Assembly (NCBI GenBank): GCA_026018925.1 | Contig: JAKSZU010000018.1 | Span: 34,480,307 to 34,544,306, forward strand | Reading direction: 5' to 3' | DNA from: Tupaia tana | Lineage: Eukaryota > Chordata > Mammalia > Scandentia > Tupaiidae | DNA: 64,000 bases | Shown: piece by piece, positions 22,358 to 34,510 of the stretch | Layout: every line of letters starts with the position of its first letter | Position numbering within the stretch: position 1 is the stretch's first letter | Made by a program: the position numbers and the translations under genes | Notes under the pieces: model-generated | What the model was told of the DNA's origin: nothing | What the model saw: the letters and a program-made list of their open reading frames with translations, nothing else | The model's database searches: none

Positions 22358-22519
22358 TTTTTTACATTTTTCTTTTTCTTCTTTTTCTTCTTTTTATTTC
22401 ATTTTATTTTATACATTCAATCACGTTATTTAGCTTACAAAGTGACTATTTAAACATGTGAACATTTCTCCCTAGTCCAGTTGATAAAATTATAAAATTA
22501 TTTTCAACAGCTAATACCA
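22358..22519 (-). mobile_element. L1 3' end, strongly 5'-truncated
   Basis: About 160 bp of L1 3' terminus with T-rich tail at left. Target-site duplication AAGCTATCACAATT at 22343-22357 and 22520-22533 proves a retrotransposition event. Same family as 53545-53670. Confidence 0.9.
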
Positions 22520-22729
22520 CAAGCTATCACAATTATAAATAAAGAGAAGGTTGTTTTTATTAGTTTTTCCTTAAGCCGGCACACCACTGTTTTTGGTCCT
22601 AAGAATTTAGTAGCTAAACTATATTTTGCAATGGTTTAGCTAATTCAACTATTATCTGGAGCCATAATACTGTCTAAAGCATATGGCTGTCCAGCTCTTG
22701 CTTGCAAATTGTTGAGGAAAAACCTAACA

Positions 22730-22735
<6 letters not shown>

Positions 22736-22765
<30 letters not shown>

Positions 22766-23001
22766 GAGAGATTTTTGCTATAGGACATGTGCACTCACAA
22801 GAGAGATAGAGAGATAAAGTGAAAAATCAGCCTTCCCAGGGGCATGGCCACACCACAATCCCTTCTTCATTCTCCTCTCAAGATTTTGGGCATGTACCCA
22901 CATGCACTGGCATGAATTTCAAGTCACGGTCTGGGACTCAAACAGTGGTCAGCCATGTAGAGTCCGGCACTTTAACCACTATGCCTCCTGTTGTCCCTGA
23001 G
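22736..23001 (-). mobile_element. SINE-L
   Basis: Poly(T) of about 25, then the full antisense body and head. Target-site duplication CTAACACCTCTT (22724-22735) and CTAACTCCTCTT (23002-23013). Confidence 0.92.
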
Positions 23002-23179
23002 CTAACTCCTCTTGAGGCACCACAGTTATGGGACAATCCTCCAGGTATTTCATTCTATGAGTGGTGTTTCTTCGATAAGTTTTCCCAGTTTCTTTTATTG
23101 CTTTGCACAAGAATGGTGTCAAATCCAAGAAGTTGCAAAGTTGGCCAGTGTCTGTCCTAAAGGCAGAACCTAGAATTCT

Positions 23180-23402
23180 GCTCACTTTTTTCTCCATGAG
23201 CAAGAGAGAGAGAAAAACAGAAAGAGAGAGTGACACCTCCACCATCCACTAGAATCTACTCCTAGATTCAGCCAGTCCTGGGTCATGGGTCTGTGCATGC
23301 CTAGCATACTCTGAGAGGTGTCTGGATGCAAACCTGGAGTCTTCCCATATGGGTCTACCTCACATAATGTTTTGTTTTACTGCTACCCCACCGTCCAGCC
23401 CC
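23180..23402 (-). mobile_element. SINE-C
   Basis: Sense head TGGGGCTGGACGGTGGGGTAG, B-box region CCAGGTTTGCATCCAGACACC, CCAGGACTGGCTGAATC body and short CT-rich end. Same family as 9085-9341. Confidence 0.75.
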
Positions 23403-23599
23403 ACAGCCCACTTGTGGTATGATCTGGACAAACTCAGATACTAGGGCAAAATAGCAAGACTTGCTTTTCTTCCCTTGCAGACCTTAGAAGCTTGTGTAGA
23501 GAAGCCAAGCCTACAAGACATAGTGCAGCTTGTAGTTTTCTTTTTGCTCCTGTGCTACCTTCATGACATACCTAGACAGTCATCTATAGGTAATTATGA

Positions 23600-24310
23600 T
23601 CTGAAGTGAGCGTGAATTATGGTTCTTGATGATACTTCCTTGTGATTTGTTGCCACATAAATAACAGTGATTTATTGCATCTTCCCCGGCTGCTCTGTTG
23701 GTGATGGATCATAATAGTAGATCATGATAATTATGAAATCAGCACAGAGCTGTTTTCCCCCTTGTAATTCAATTGTAACACGGCCGCTGAGGCTGCCGAA
23801 CATCACAGCCTGTCTGCTGGATGCTGAATGGTGTTCAAGAGGGAGACTTTGGTCTTTCCTGAGATTCACAGCAGTTTCTCTCTAATAATTGTCCAGGTGG
23901 TGGTAGTATTACAGGCTAATGGCATTTTACTTGTAGATTTGTATTGTAGATGCAAATTAATTTGGAGAGTTTGTCATTCCTAGGCCAGAGGAATTAACAG
24001 GGAAATGCTGAAGGTCTGGGGAGGCCTGAGCAGGTGACAAAACCCAGATACTTCTCCTCTCCCTCTCTGCTGGAGCTCCCCTCCCTCACTCAGGCCTGGG
24101 CTTTGTCATGCAGACTGTGTCGCAGTGTTTATTAATTTTTCTGATTTATGTGGAAGAACTTTTTCTCCAAAGAACATGAGATACCTGTCATTTGGACTCT
24201 GCTTTAAGCAACTCTAATCTATAAAACTCTATTTCATTTAGAACAGTCATTGCTCAAGCTGAATGCAAAAATGCTAGTTCCAGACATTCTGTGAATGAAA
24301 AAAAATGTAC
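23600..24310. promoter_or_regulatory. Candidate conserved non-coding element
   Basis: Repeat-free block with dense homeodomain-like cores and palindromic words (GGTAATTATGATC, ATCATGATAATTATG, ATGCAAATTAATTTGG) and an octamer-like ATGCAAAT at about 23951. No splice or coding pattern seen. Inference only. Confidence 0.35.
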
Positions 24311-24529
24311 TTGCGGTCAGCTAACTTTGGAAGACACTGGGTTAATACAAGTGGAAAATGTGTACAGATAGAAATAACCTAAACATATCTTCCATAAAAG
24401 ATAAGTGAAATTATGTTCTTCACAGCAAGTCTTCTTAAAGACTCTGCGTTGATAATGGATGTGATTGCTACTTAAGACATGTTACCCAGTGGTTCTTGGA
24501 TCACAGTCAGTCCTTAACTCTGTGTAGTG

Positions 24530-24990
24530 ACTAAAATTAACTGTCAATTATTTGCCCATCCTTTTATCAAGGGATAGAGTTGATGTTCCTACTCTTCATC
24601 TGGGATGGTCCATGACTTGTTTTGACCAACAGCAAGTGGCGAAAGTGACACTGTGTAACTTTGGGGCTGGACCTTAAAATATACAAAGTTTCTGTATTTT
24701 CTAATTTAGACACTCCTTCTTGAAACTCAATCATCATGCTGATGGAGTTCAGGCAGCCTCATGGAAAGACTTACATGGATGGAAGTTGAGGCCCCCTACT
24801 AATAGCCAGAATTGAGTCCTCACCTAGTAACCTTGTAGATGAGGTTACTTTGGACGTTCCAGCCATCTCTACAGCCTGGCCAACACCATGCGAAGCAGAA
24901 CCTCCCTTATACTAACAGAATTGCAAGAAATAATGTCATTAGTTTAAGACACTAACTTTTGAAGTGGTTTGTTATACAAAGCAGATAGTA
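24530..24990 (+). mobile_element. MLT1-type MaLR LTR
   Basis: Order of CAACAGCAAGTGGCGAAAGTGAC, TTCAGGCAGCCTCATGG, a CAGCCATCTCTACAGCC block and terminal TTAGTTTAAGACACTAACTTTTGAAGTGGTTTGTTATAC matches an MLT1-type solo LTR. Non-coding. Confidence 0.8.
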
Positions 24991-25379
24991 GAAATGCTCT
25001 GCCTTCTCTCTCTAATTATTCTTTAAAAATCATGTTATCTATTTTTCGTACACATTCTTCTTTTAGTAAACAAATAAACAAATTGTTACCTCCCCACTGT
25101 AAGTTCCAGAGTGCAGAGTCCATCTTTCCCTGCATATATACCCTCCTAACACAGACACTAGCACACTGTTAACTTTCATGTAATCTATGTTGACTAAAGG
25201 AGCATTTTTTTCTGGAAAACAGCTTCAAAAGACTAGTCCAGTATACAGACAGAATTATGGGCTGGCTAGTGACATAATAGAAGGAGTCTTTCCTAAAGTA
25301 GAGAATATTAAATATTCCCTTAAATATTGAGCTTGCATGGTGCATCTAAAATAGGATTCAGTGTGGAAAACTCTAAGTT

Positions 25380-25850
25380 ACAAAGACTTTACTAGAAACA
25401 TAACCGGACCTGCAGGCAATCATGAGCTGCTCCTGTCAGAAACATTGAAATTCCTACTCACATGCTTCTCTTTTATCCCTCCACAGAGGATACCATATCC
25501 TATGGTGGCTGAATATCTCCTCCAAGCAATTTTTTTTCTTGTTTTAGTAGATACCCACATAAACATAAAAATACGGGATATACTATACATTATGGTACGC
25601 ACCTCTTGTCATTTGCATTGTGCTTTATTCCCTCTTAGATTTTGAGATTTGTCCACCTTATTTTATGTGTATCTGGTTTATTTTGATCGTGATGAAGTAT
25701 TCCATTCAATGACAACACCAGTCTGTTTGTTTTCCCTCCTGCTGATGGATAATGAAACTGTTTCCCATCTTTACTATGGTAAACAAGGCTGTGAGGAACA
25801 TCTTTGTACATGTCTCTCTGTGCACGGTAAGAGTTTATTGTTGCTATTTT
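25380..25850 (-). mobile_element. Ancient L1M 3' region
   Basis: Antisense L1M text: TTGTCATTTGCATTGTGC, GATGAAGTATTCCATTCAATG, GCTGATGGATAATG, TGGTAAACAAGGCTGTGAGGAACATC. No intact ORF. Confidence 0.6.
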
Positions 25851-25854
25851 TCAG

Positions 25855-25975
25855 ATAGAGAAATTATGGCTCAAAGCACGTACAAGATTCACCTGAGGTC
25901 AGGCAGTTAATCAAATGAGGGTCAAAATTTAAATCCAATCCACAGTCTTTTGCTGTATTTGGTTTCCAGAGAGGC
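25855..25975 (-). mobile_element. MIR relic
   Basis: TTTTTCAGATAGAGAAATTATGGCTC, CCTGAGGTCAGGCAGTTAATC and AAATTTAAATCCAATCCACAG follow antisense MIR. Confidence 0.75.
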
Positions 25976-26117
25976 TGAAAGGCCCTCTGTACAGGTGATG
26001 TACTGGTTGGAGAGGAATTTGAGAAAGGTAGCTTCACGGAGGCCTCATCAAATTGGCCTAAGATTTGCTCCTCAATTTCCTGATGCTGATCACTGAGCGA
26101 TCACCAATCAAGGAAGC

Positions 26118-26352
26118 CTATTTAGGATTATTTGGGATCAAGGCCAGCTGTGATGACCCAATTATAATGTAATACTCCACAATGCTGTGGCCACATGGTA
26201 AAGTTCTAGGTTTTATCCTGAGGTATCCTTGTATATGCCAGGGGTACACATGCCCTTGATCCTGCCTGGCTGAGGCTGGGGGTGGATTGTGGTGTGAAGA
26301 CCCTGTTGAGGTTCTCCTCATTCTCTCTCTCTCTTTCAGAATAAATAAATAA
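26118..26352 (+). mobile_element. SINE-C, plus orientation
   Basis: Decayed head AAGGCCAGCTGTGATGACCC, then CTGAGGTATCCTTGTATATGCC, CCTGCCTGGCTGAGGCTGGGGGTGGATT and a (CT)n end followed by AAATAAATAAAT. This is the only plus-strand copy of the family that I recognise here. Confidence 0.65.
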
Positions 26353-26369
26353 CCTTTGAAAAGATGGTC

Positions 26370-26530
26370 ATGAGGTCAAGACCTAGCTTTGCCACTCCCC
26401 AGCAATGGAAAGTAGGGCCTCTTACTTCATCTTTCTGATCGTGATCTCTAAAATAGGGATTATAACATTCATACTCTCTAGGCCATTGTGAGCCTCAAAG
26501 AAGATAATGTGTACAGAAAAAAATTGTGAT
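26370..26530 (+). mobile_element. MIR relic
   Basis: CTAGCTTTGCCACTCCC, CTTACTTCATCTTTCTGATCG, TAAAATAGGGATTATAAC and CCATTGTGAGCCTCAAAGAAG follow the MIR consensus. Confidence 0.8.
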
Positions 26531-26534
26531 ACCA

Positions 26535-27999
26535 TTACTGGTCAAATCTCTTAGTGGAAATGGAAAAACTCAGTTTTTGACTCTTGACAATTCAACCTTT
26601 AAAGTGGTAAGAACAAATACTTACTGAGGCTATATTAAGAATACAGAGCTAATAGACATCTGAGAGTAGGAAGTGGGTGTTGACTAAAAAAACGATTTTC
26701 CTAAGTTCTGTGAGGTGCAAGGGTTCAGTTTATACTTCAGGGATGCCTAGACTATAGCAGAAGACCAGTCCAACTAGCATGACAGTGTCTATCTGTGGAA
26801 ACAAGTGATTAAGGCTCTGGGCTTTTCTGATGACGTGAATGTGGGTTCTTACTTCGTAGTTTTAAGGGAGATGCTTAAAGACAGTGAATTTATTTGCTTA
26901 AAATGGGTGAGAACTTGGGTTCTGGAATGTGTGAGAGGTGGACTGGTTAGTCAGAAAGAGGAAGACACATTCTAGGGATGCTGAAGAGATACTAGCACGT
27001 GAAGTTGAATGTTTCCAGAGACACAAGATCTATTTGATTTCATTGAACTCAAAGGGGAATGTGTGCCAACCACAAATACCAGTATGGTGATCTTCACACT
27101 TGCTTTCCTCCTATTTTTCTCTTCACATTCTTAGCTAAGTGCCAAAATGGTTTAGTGAGTCTCATCTTCATTTTACTAATTGGACAGACCTGGCCTTGGG
27201 TGACTCCATCTTCTTCAATAGCATTGGAATATTGGATGGTCAGAGCAGGAGGAATCTTGGAGGCTCTGAGTCCACTTCTCTCATTTGACAGATGACAGGA
27301 TTAAGGGCTGGAGAGGGAAAAAGACTTACACAGGATCTTACAGCATCTGAAAGGCACACAAGGACTCAGCACGAGGTAGACCAAACCTGCCCCAGTACTC
27401 TTTTCACTTTTTGTGGTGACTCCTTGTCCCTGCAAGAACTGTTCAACGTGGCCCTTCACCCAGAACTGGCTCTTTAGGTTTTTGCTAGACCCAATATTTT
27501 GGTGTTTCCCTGGGTAGGGTAGGGTCAGTTTGAAGCAGACAATGACCAAAGTGTCCCTCTGAGCTCGAACTGAGGAAAATAGAAGTTTCTTACCAATAGT
27601 TACCTATAGCATTCCCCATTCCATTGACCAGTCCCACAACCTAGTTAGGAATAGGAAGTTGTTTGCAAGAGTTGGGAATATCATATCACCTACCCTGGTC
27701 AGCTCTTTCCTCTACTAGTGATAACAACAGATGGTAATGTCTACTTGGAAGATTGTGCTGAGAAGGATCCAGAGGCTGAAGTAGAATCTGTGATCTGTTA
27801 GTGCTGTCTGCCATGAACATAGGAGTGACAGTATATGCACCGTGTGTTTATATGAGTTTCTGCCTTCATCCTTGTCTGATGTTAGTACTGTCTCAGGTTC
27901 TCCCAAGAGCCTTGGGGGATCCAAAAATAGCCACATTAAACCTTGTGGTGATTATTACGAGAACAAGCATTCATATATGGAATTTCTATTTTTAAAAAC
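26535..27999. other. Mostly unassigned
   Basis: A MIR-like antisense trace at 27255-27380 (TTTGACAGATGACAGGATTAAGG) and a block at about 27785-27870 shared with 32950-33050 are the only patterns recognised. Confidence 0.45.
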
Positions 28000-28004
28000 G
28001 TTTA

Positions 28005-28205
28005 TTCATTTATTTTTTTGCATGAGAGAGAAAGAGAGACAGAATGAGAGAAAAAGAGGAAGTCTCTTCTAATAGGGTCTTCATGCTGTGGTGGTTCATC
28101 CTTCAGTCTCAGCCAAACTCAGATACAAGGAGACCTCAGGATATGAACCTGCAGCCTTTTCATATGGTTTCAGTGTCATTATCACTACACCACTGTGGCT
28201 GGCCA
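28005..28205 (-). mobile_element. SINE-C
   Basis: Sense B-box region GCAGGTTCATATCCTGAGG and GCCACAGTGGTGTAGTGATAATG head. GAGAGAAAGAGAGACAG marks the CT-rich end. Confidence 0.7.
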
Positions 28206-28429
28206 GGGAATTTCTTTATCAAACCCAGAGCACATGCTAAGCAGGCTAGAAACCCTTTTGCCTTTCTCCTCCCCCTGGCAGAGCAGCTGACACATATCCT
28301 GGCCACCGAGAACCTGACTAATCACCACCCCTCTGAGCAGAACTTCACTGAATCTTAGAAGCAGAAAAATGCATAAACAAAAGCAAGAAATAAAAGAGCT
28401 GTCAGAAAGAATCTACATAGAACCCTGAA

Positions 28430-28990
28430 GTTGTGCTTTCATAACTGAATAAATAACTCCTTGAGCAATAATTTGTTTGCAAGCTGTTAATTAGCAGCAT
28501 AATTAATTTCTGCAGATTATAAATAACAGAGCACAAAGTGGCATTCCCTGTAGAGCCAATGAAAAATTACCTAAACCATTTTAAGAACCAGAAATAGTTC
28601 GCAATGTAACAGATTTAAATGGGCTTTAGAATCTGGATGGTGCTGTTTTCTTTTTCTTATGTGTTAAAAAAAATAATAAAACATCCAGAAAACTCAATAA
28701 CTATGAGCTTGTAGCTGAAGTCAGAAATTTATTGGCGAAAAGCAGAGTTTCATTAATCACCCTGTTTTCTCTTACGCCTGGCATGTCGAGAAGGAAGAAA
28801 AAAAATCTCTGTTTATCTCTGCTTCAAACAAACAGCCGCATAAGTAGATTATTCCCAACAGAAAGATTTTCCCTACACTCTAATCTCAGAGCAATCATTC
28901 ACTGCTCTAAATGAGCAGTTACTTAAAATGTTAAGAAGGGATGCTAATTAGCTCAAGGAAAACCCTGCCAAGTATTTAATTTCTAGAAAA
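28430..28990. promoter_or_regulatory. Candidate conserved non-coding element
   Basis: Repeat-free, AT-rich, with TTAATTAGCAGCATAATTAATTTC, AGATTATAAATAAC, GATTTAAATGGG and GCTAATTAGC motifs. No coding potential. Inference only. Confidence 0.35.
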
Positions 28991-29439
28991 TAAAATGAAG
29001 ATAGGAAAGGCTCGTCACCTTTTGCAACTTGAAAGTCATCGTTTTATACCTGGTCACTTGTCTTGAATGTCTCCTTAGTCTTGGGATCTGAATTGTGGAA
29101 TGCTACCCAAGTGGTACAAATTGATCCCTAGGTTTAGAAGCTTGATGGTAAGAGTAGTCAAGTTCTTATCTTTAACTTTATTTATAACCTGGAATGCTTT
29201 TTAAAATGATTTTCCAGAAAGACCAAAATAAAAGAAAAAGAAAAAGAAAGGAATATAAGGAAGTTCAAGAAGGATGGAAAACTCATCCCTGTGGAATGAA
29301 ACAGATATTACAGTAATGTCAACAGATGCTGCAGTCTGGTATCACCTAGCTCTGTACTTCCTGGTAACCAAGATGAGGAGTATAATATGGAGCTAAAGAA
29401 CTCAGATTATCTGAGAGGAGGAAAGGTGAGCAGCCAGGA

Positions 29440-29910
29440 ACATGATCTGTAAGCAGTGCAACGGTGATTAAGGCATGGGCTCTAACCCAGTGAACCTGAG
29501 TTCAAGTTGACCTCTTCACATACAACCTTTCTGGCATCAGCAAGTTATGTAACCTCCTTTTTAAAAATTAAAAAAAAAATTAGACCCTATAGAAAGTTAT
29601 AATAATAGCATAATAATAGTGCAGGACATTTTATTGCACTCTTCACCCAGCTTCCACCAAGGATAATGTCTTAGAACCAACAGGGCATTATCAATGCCAG
29701 GTACTGATATTGGAACAGTACTATCAACCAATTACAGGTTATATTCAGATTTCACTAGCCCCAGGTTTGGTTTTTTATTTTTTAAAGTGTGTTAGATGGC
29801 AACAATAATACCTCATTGCTAGATTTTTGTAAGGATATGACCTAATGCACGTGACCCACTTAACACAGTATTGGCATTGACCACATAATATGCATTCAAT
29901 AAATGAGAGC
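29440..29910 (+). mobile_element. MIR split by an L1M fragment
   Basis: MIR 5' part at 29440-29560 (GGGCTCTAACCCAGTGAACC, GTTATGTAACCTCC) continues at about 29795-29910 (GCAACAATAATACCTCATTGC, ATGCATTCAATAAATG). The DNA between, 29562-29790, is an antisense L1M 3' UTR relic. Confidence 0.75.
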
Positions 29911-30429
29911 CAGCACCATCCTTCTCATTAATATATGAGTTAATGAGAAGGTCATTAGTCATAGGAGTTATACGATGCTTCCTAGGCACTAAAAGCGTCT
30001 TATCTTTTGTTATCGGCCCAAACTTTCAGTGGAAAGAGATATATTTGGTCACATATGACAGAGATTAGAATAAAAAGAGGGTCCAATGAAGGATGAAAAA
30101 ATGCAGACTCACACATGTAATCAGGTTCTGGTGATAAAATGGAAAGAATCGAAGCATCTTCATTTCTGTTTCAGACAGTGGTTTATTTTCTGCTTTCCCG
30201 GCTACCCAGAAACTAAGAGCTCCTTTCTCATCCCTCTGATATAAAAAGAACAAAATGCCTAATTATAGATAGTGCTTTTCTAAGATCCGAGCCAATGCTG
30301 CAGAGGAACCGGGTATGAGTTTGCAGTTTTATTGTTGCCTCTTGTGTGTGTTTGAACATTTCTGCAGACGTTTGTGCTATTCTGTTCAATTCCATTTGAC
30401 ATAGCTAAGCTCTTATTATATATGTGCAT

Positions 30430-30860
30430 TTCATGGTGCTTTCTGGGCACTACAGGACACACAATAATAAAAAAAGAGGTGAATTTTACCCCCAAGGAGC
30501 TTATAATCTAGTGAGGATATGACAAAGACACACATTTTCATATTATTTCTCATTGAATTTATGTATTGTCTGCTATTTCATTCAACTCTTGAGTAACACT
30601 GTCTCGGGCTTAGTAAAGTGATGATAAATAGGCTATCTCTTCTAGTAGATATTGCTTTGAAGCTTCTCATATTATTGATGAAAAAGGGAAAGCTATTTAT
30701 TTATCCTGTCAATATTTAGTGAGCACATACTATGTTCTAGATAATGTTCTATATGCTGGAGGTACAGCAATGAACAAGGTAGTTGATATTCCTGTTCAAA
30801 TGGAGTTTGCCTTGTAATAGGAGAGGAATGTAAAACTATGTATAAACAAATGAACAAAGT
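30430..30860 (-). mobile_element. L2 relics (two blocks)
   Basis: 30440-30545 (CCCCCAAGGAGCTTATAATCTAGTG) and 30690-30860 (AATATTTAGTGAGCACATACTATG, GGAGGTACAGCAATGAACAAGG) both follow antisense L2 3' ends. They could be one element with a duplication, or two. Confidence 0.7.
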
Positions 30861-31273
30861 GCATTGAAGAGAGAGTAGCTGGTGCTTGGTGGGAGGATGC
30901 TACTGGGTAACCACGATAAAAGAAAGTGTTCTGCAGCGGAAACACTTGCTCTGACATCTTCATTGTGGAGAAGATTCAATCATGTTGAATTATGGGGGGA
31001 GTGAGAAAATATGGCAGACAAAGGTATCAGCAAACGCAAAGATCAAGATGCAATCCCACATGATAGGAGAGAGTGTGATTACAATGCTTAGCACAATCTA
31101 GGCATGTAACAGGCATACATGGATTTAAAAAGTGCCAAAGTGCATGGTGAAGACGGTCAGAGACAGAGGGTGGCTCCTGGATGGTGAGCAAAACAGATAA
31201 TTTGTCTCTCAAGACAAGATCTTCTGGGTAGATAAAGAGGAAATGGCCTTTCTCTAGAAGTGGAATGAATTAA

Positions 31274-31544
31274 GGGACCAGCAGTTAGTGTAATGGCTAT
31301 GTGGCTGGAATCCCATGTAGTGACCGTGGTTAGTGTCCCGGACCCAGTGGCTTAAAACTCACACTGGGCGCGTGTGCGTGCGTGCCTAAGATCCCGAGAG
31401 GAGAGTGGAGGAGAAGGGATTGCAGTGTGGCCATCCCCCCTGGGGGGTGATTTCTCACTTTCTGTCTCTCTGTCTCTCTCTCTCTGTCTGGCAAGCGCAT
31501 GCGCCCTATGGCAAAAAACTCTCTCTCAAAAAAAAAAAAAAAAG
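31274..31544 (+). mobile_element. SINE-L, full length
   Basis: Full head to poly(A). The B box is damaged (GGTTAGTGTCC). Perfect target-site duplication GTGGAATGAATTAA at 31260-31273 and 31545-31558. Confidence 0.95.
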
Positions 31545-31664
31545 GTGGAATGAATTAAAATATTTCTTTGGGAGGGACTTCTTTGTGACCATGTGAGAAG
31601 AGTGGATTGGAAGGGTGGCGAGGGCAATTATAAATGCTGAAAAATATAACTAAAATATCTGTTA

Positions 31665-31905
31665 GTAGTAATAGTAGTAATAGGAATTATTACTACTTGT
31701 TGCATTTTACTGTTGATATTAAATATTTAATAGTATTTAGGACTTTACCAAATATTTTACCTTTGTTAAATCATTATCCACATTTTGTTTTACAGCTGAA
31801 GAAACTGAGACTTAGAGAAGTCAAGTAACTCATCAAAGGTTACATAATTATGTAGCAGAGCCAGGACATAACACTCACATCTGTCTGACCTCAAAGTCCA
31901 TGCTG
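31665..31905 (-). mobile_element. MIR relic
   Basis: TTTACAGCTGAAGAAACTGAGACTTAGAG, AAGTCAAGTAACTCATC and GCAGAGCCAGGACATAACACTC follow antisense MIR. Confidence 0.85.
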
Positions 31906-32184
31906 CATTATATGAAAATTTATTTATTAAATATATGATCTTGAAATTTGTTTCTCCAAATCTTTATATATCCCAGAGCATATAGCAAATGCTGCTTAAA
32001 TTCTATGGAACAGTGAGGGATTATAGTACCTATTCATTGGATAACTTTAATATCATCAAAAGTGGCCATAACTTCCCATATCTATGCCATAATCTGGCTG
32101 AGTAGTGTTAGTGGTGATGGTGGGAATGGACTGTGGGGGTGGGGGAAGGACCAGATGATTTTTGATGGAGGAGAGATGTTGTAC

Positions 32185-32575
32185 TGATGCTATGGTTTGA
32201 GTGTGTCCTTAGACATGTATGTACTAAGATTTCATAGTGGTGTTGGGAGTGAATATTTAGTTCAAATAAAGTGGTGAAAAGTGGGACCTTTGGGAGGTGA
32301 TTTGAATTAGATGAGGTGACCAGATGAGGTGATAATATGGACAAATCCTTATAAAAAACAGACACATGGATACACATGCTCTGCACAAGCTCTTGCCATG
32401 TGTTGTCCAGAGCTCCTTGGGACTCTGCAAAGTCTACACTATTGAGAAGACTCTCACAAATGTCACCCCTTGGCATTAGATCTCTAAAATTGTGACTAAA
32501 TAAGCCACTATTTATTGTAAACTACACAGTGTGGTATTTAGTTATTAAACAGCAGAGAATGGACTAGAACCAAAA
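32185..32575 (+). mobile_element. MaLR-type LTR
   Basis: TGCTATGGTTTGAGTGTGTCC start, GGGACCTTTGGGAGGTGATT, ATCCTTATAAAAAACAG, AAATAAGCCACTATTTATTG and GAATGGACTAGAAC end define an MST/MLT1-like LTR. Non-coding. The minus-strand open frame at 32108-32476 is a shadow. Confidence 0.88.
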
Positions 32576-32579
32576 TTGA

Positions 32580-33720
32580 CTTGTGATCATCCATAATGGA
32601 CTCTAATCAAGAGTAACCTAATGCAGCACACTCAGAAGACTTGTCTTTCCTAATACATGTATAAAGCAGCAAGCATAATGACTCAATTCATATGGCACAA
32701 ATGCATTCAAGACATAGAATATGTTTTTATTTTCTGGAGCTCTCCCTGCCCCATCCTTCCTGGCTCTGCTTCTTACTTCTTTTATGCTATTAGACAGCTC
32801 ATTGCTCCTGCTGGACCTCATCTTTATTGTCTCTAGATAAAGTTGGTCAGGGATGGCAAGTTGTGTTCATCTCACCCAATTCATATCTATATTTAAAGAG
32901 CACCGAATGAAGAAGAGTTTTAGAGCTATGGCCAGGCTCAAAAGGAGAGTTCTGTGATTGATTGGTGATGTCTGCCATGGATGTAGGAAGAAAGAGTATG
33001 TACATCACATGTTATGTACTAACCTGGTTGGTTTCTAAGTTTCTGCCATATCTAATGTTCTTTGATTATGTTTCAACAACCCATCATGCATGCAGGAAAC
33101 CATGTTCAGCCATCCTTTTGGATATGGATCATTAAGGTTATCTTTATATTTAAGAGCAGCATGTTGCTATGGCAACCTCAACAATATAAGACCAACAGGT
33201 GATGACCAAGGCTTGGCATCTGTATGGGGTAGTGGGCCAGGCTCTTAGAGTCATTGCAGATCCTCTACTCCTGTGGCTTTGGTCTTCTTGCCAGCTGTAC
33301 AGACCACAAAGGCACTCTACCTTTTAGATCTATTATGGAAGAACAAATGAGCGAAGATCTGGGCCTCTGCATGGTGTGGGTGATGAGACGCCCCCACTAT
33401 GGTTAAAAGTGGCGAACAGCATGGGAGGCACAGAAAAAGAGGGTGGAGGGTGACCTTTATCATACTCTGAGTCACTCCTGCCCTTGACTCCAAGCCTGAG
33501 CAGCACTGCCTTGACTCATTATTATTTAAAGCTATAGCGTCTCCTTTTCTCTTTATCATTTGCAGTTCACAGTTTTCATTATATTCTCCTTTCTTTGGAA
33601 TGAACAAAACTTTCTATTCTCCTTTGGGATTTTTGGGGGGTTCCAATTTTTTCTCAGGTATGCTGTTAAGGGAGTTATAGACTTTTGAACAACTGAATCA
33701 ACTCCTTCTTCTTCTTCTTT
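32580..33720. other. Unassigned unique sequence
   Basis: No gene recognised. The block at 32950-33050 resembles 27785-27870. Confidence 0.45.
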
Positions 33721-33733
33721 TTCTTCTTCTTCT
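33706..33733 (+). repeat. (TTC)n microsatellite
   Basis: TTC/TTTC units precede a minus-strand SINE tail. A similar run at 34000-34020 flanks the other side, so the array was probably the SINE target site. Confidence 0.9.
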
Positions 33734-33734
33734 T

Positions 33735-33997
33735 CTTTTTTTTTGGAGAGGTTTTTTAGCTATAGGGCGCTTGCGCTCTCCAGACAGACAGAGAGAGAGA
33801 GACAGAAAGCGAGAAATCATCCCCCAGGGGGTATGGCCACGCCGCAATCCCTTCTCCTCCATTCTCCTCTTGGGATCTTGGGCACACATGCACACGTGCC
33901 CAGCGTCAGTTTTAAGCCACCTGGTCCCGGACGTGAACTGCAGTCGACTACGTGGGAGTCCAGCGACATAGCCTTTACTACGCTAACTGCTGGTCCC
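33735..33997 (-). mobile_element. SINE-L, full length
   Basis: Antisense copy with intact ends (TTTTGGAGAGG at left, GCTAACTGCTGGTCCC at right). Sense B box AGTTCACGTCC is consistent with decay of GGTTCGCGTCC. Confidence 0.93.
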
Positions 33998-34019
33998 GTT
34001 ATTCTTCTTCTTCTTTTTT

Positions 34020-34510
34020 TTTTTCTCTTTAAATTTATTTATTTTTTACATTAATTCACTATACATCATTACAGCATACAAATGAATTTTCCATCCAAAA
34101 TATACTGTGTATTGACTCAATCAAGCACATCAACATACATGTTATTAGCAAATAATTTTCCAATTCTTATGTCTTGTATACTTTGTTTTTTGCTTTGCCA
34201 TCCTTGATTCCCTATTCCTCACCCTCTACCATGTCCCATCCTCCTCCCACATTGTCTCTGGTATCCATGGTTGCTCTCTATGCCTTCCCCCCCATTTAAT
34301 TGAATTGCTAATGAACTTAATTAGTCTAAATATATCCAATAGCTAGCACAGCTGATATATACCTATACATGAACCCAAGTCTGACTTTAGGCATAAACCT
34401 CAGTGAATAGAATGAACATATTATAAAGTAGTACCCAGCTGGGGCTATATAGCTTACTACAGTCATCAAATATGCATTTTTTTAAATTTCGATATGAACA
34501 GTTTTACTGT
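34020..34510 (-). mobile_element. L1/half-L1 3' end, 5'-truncated
   Basis: On the minus strand it reads AGCTGTGCTAGCTATTGGAT, a G-rich run (complement of CCTCCTCCCACATTGTCTC), GCTAATAACATG and an A-rich end. The layout parallels the 3' UTR of the neighbouring half-L1. Confidence 0.75.
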
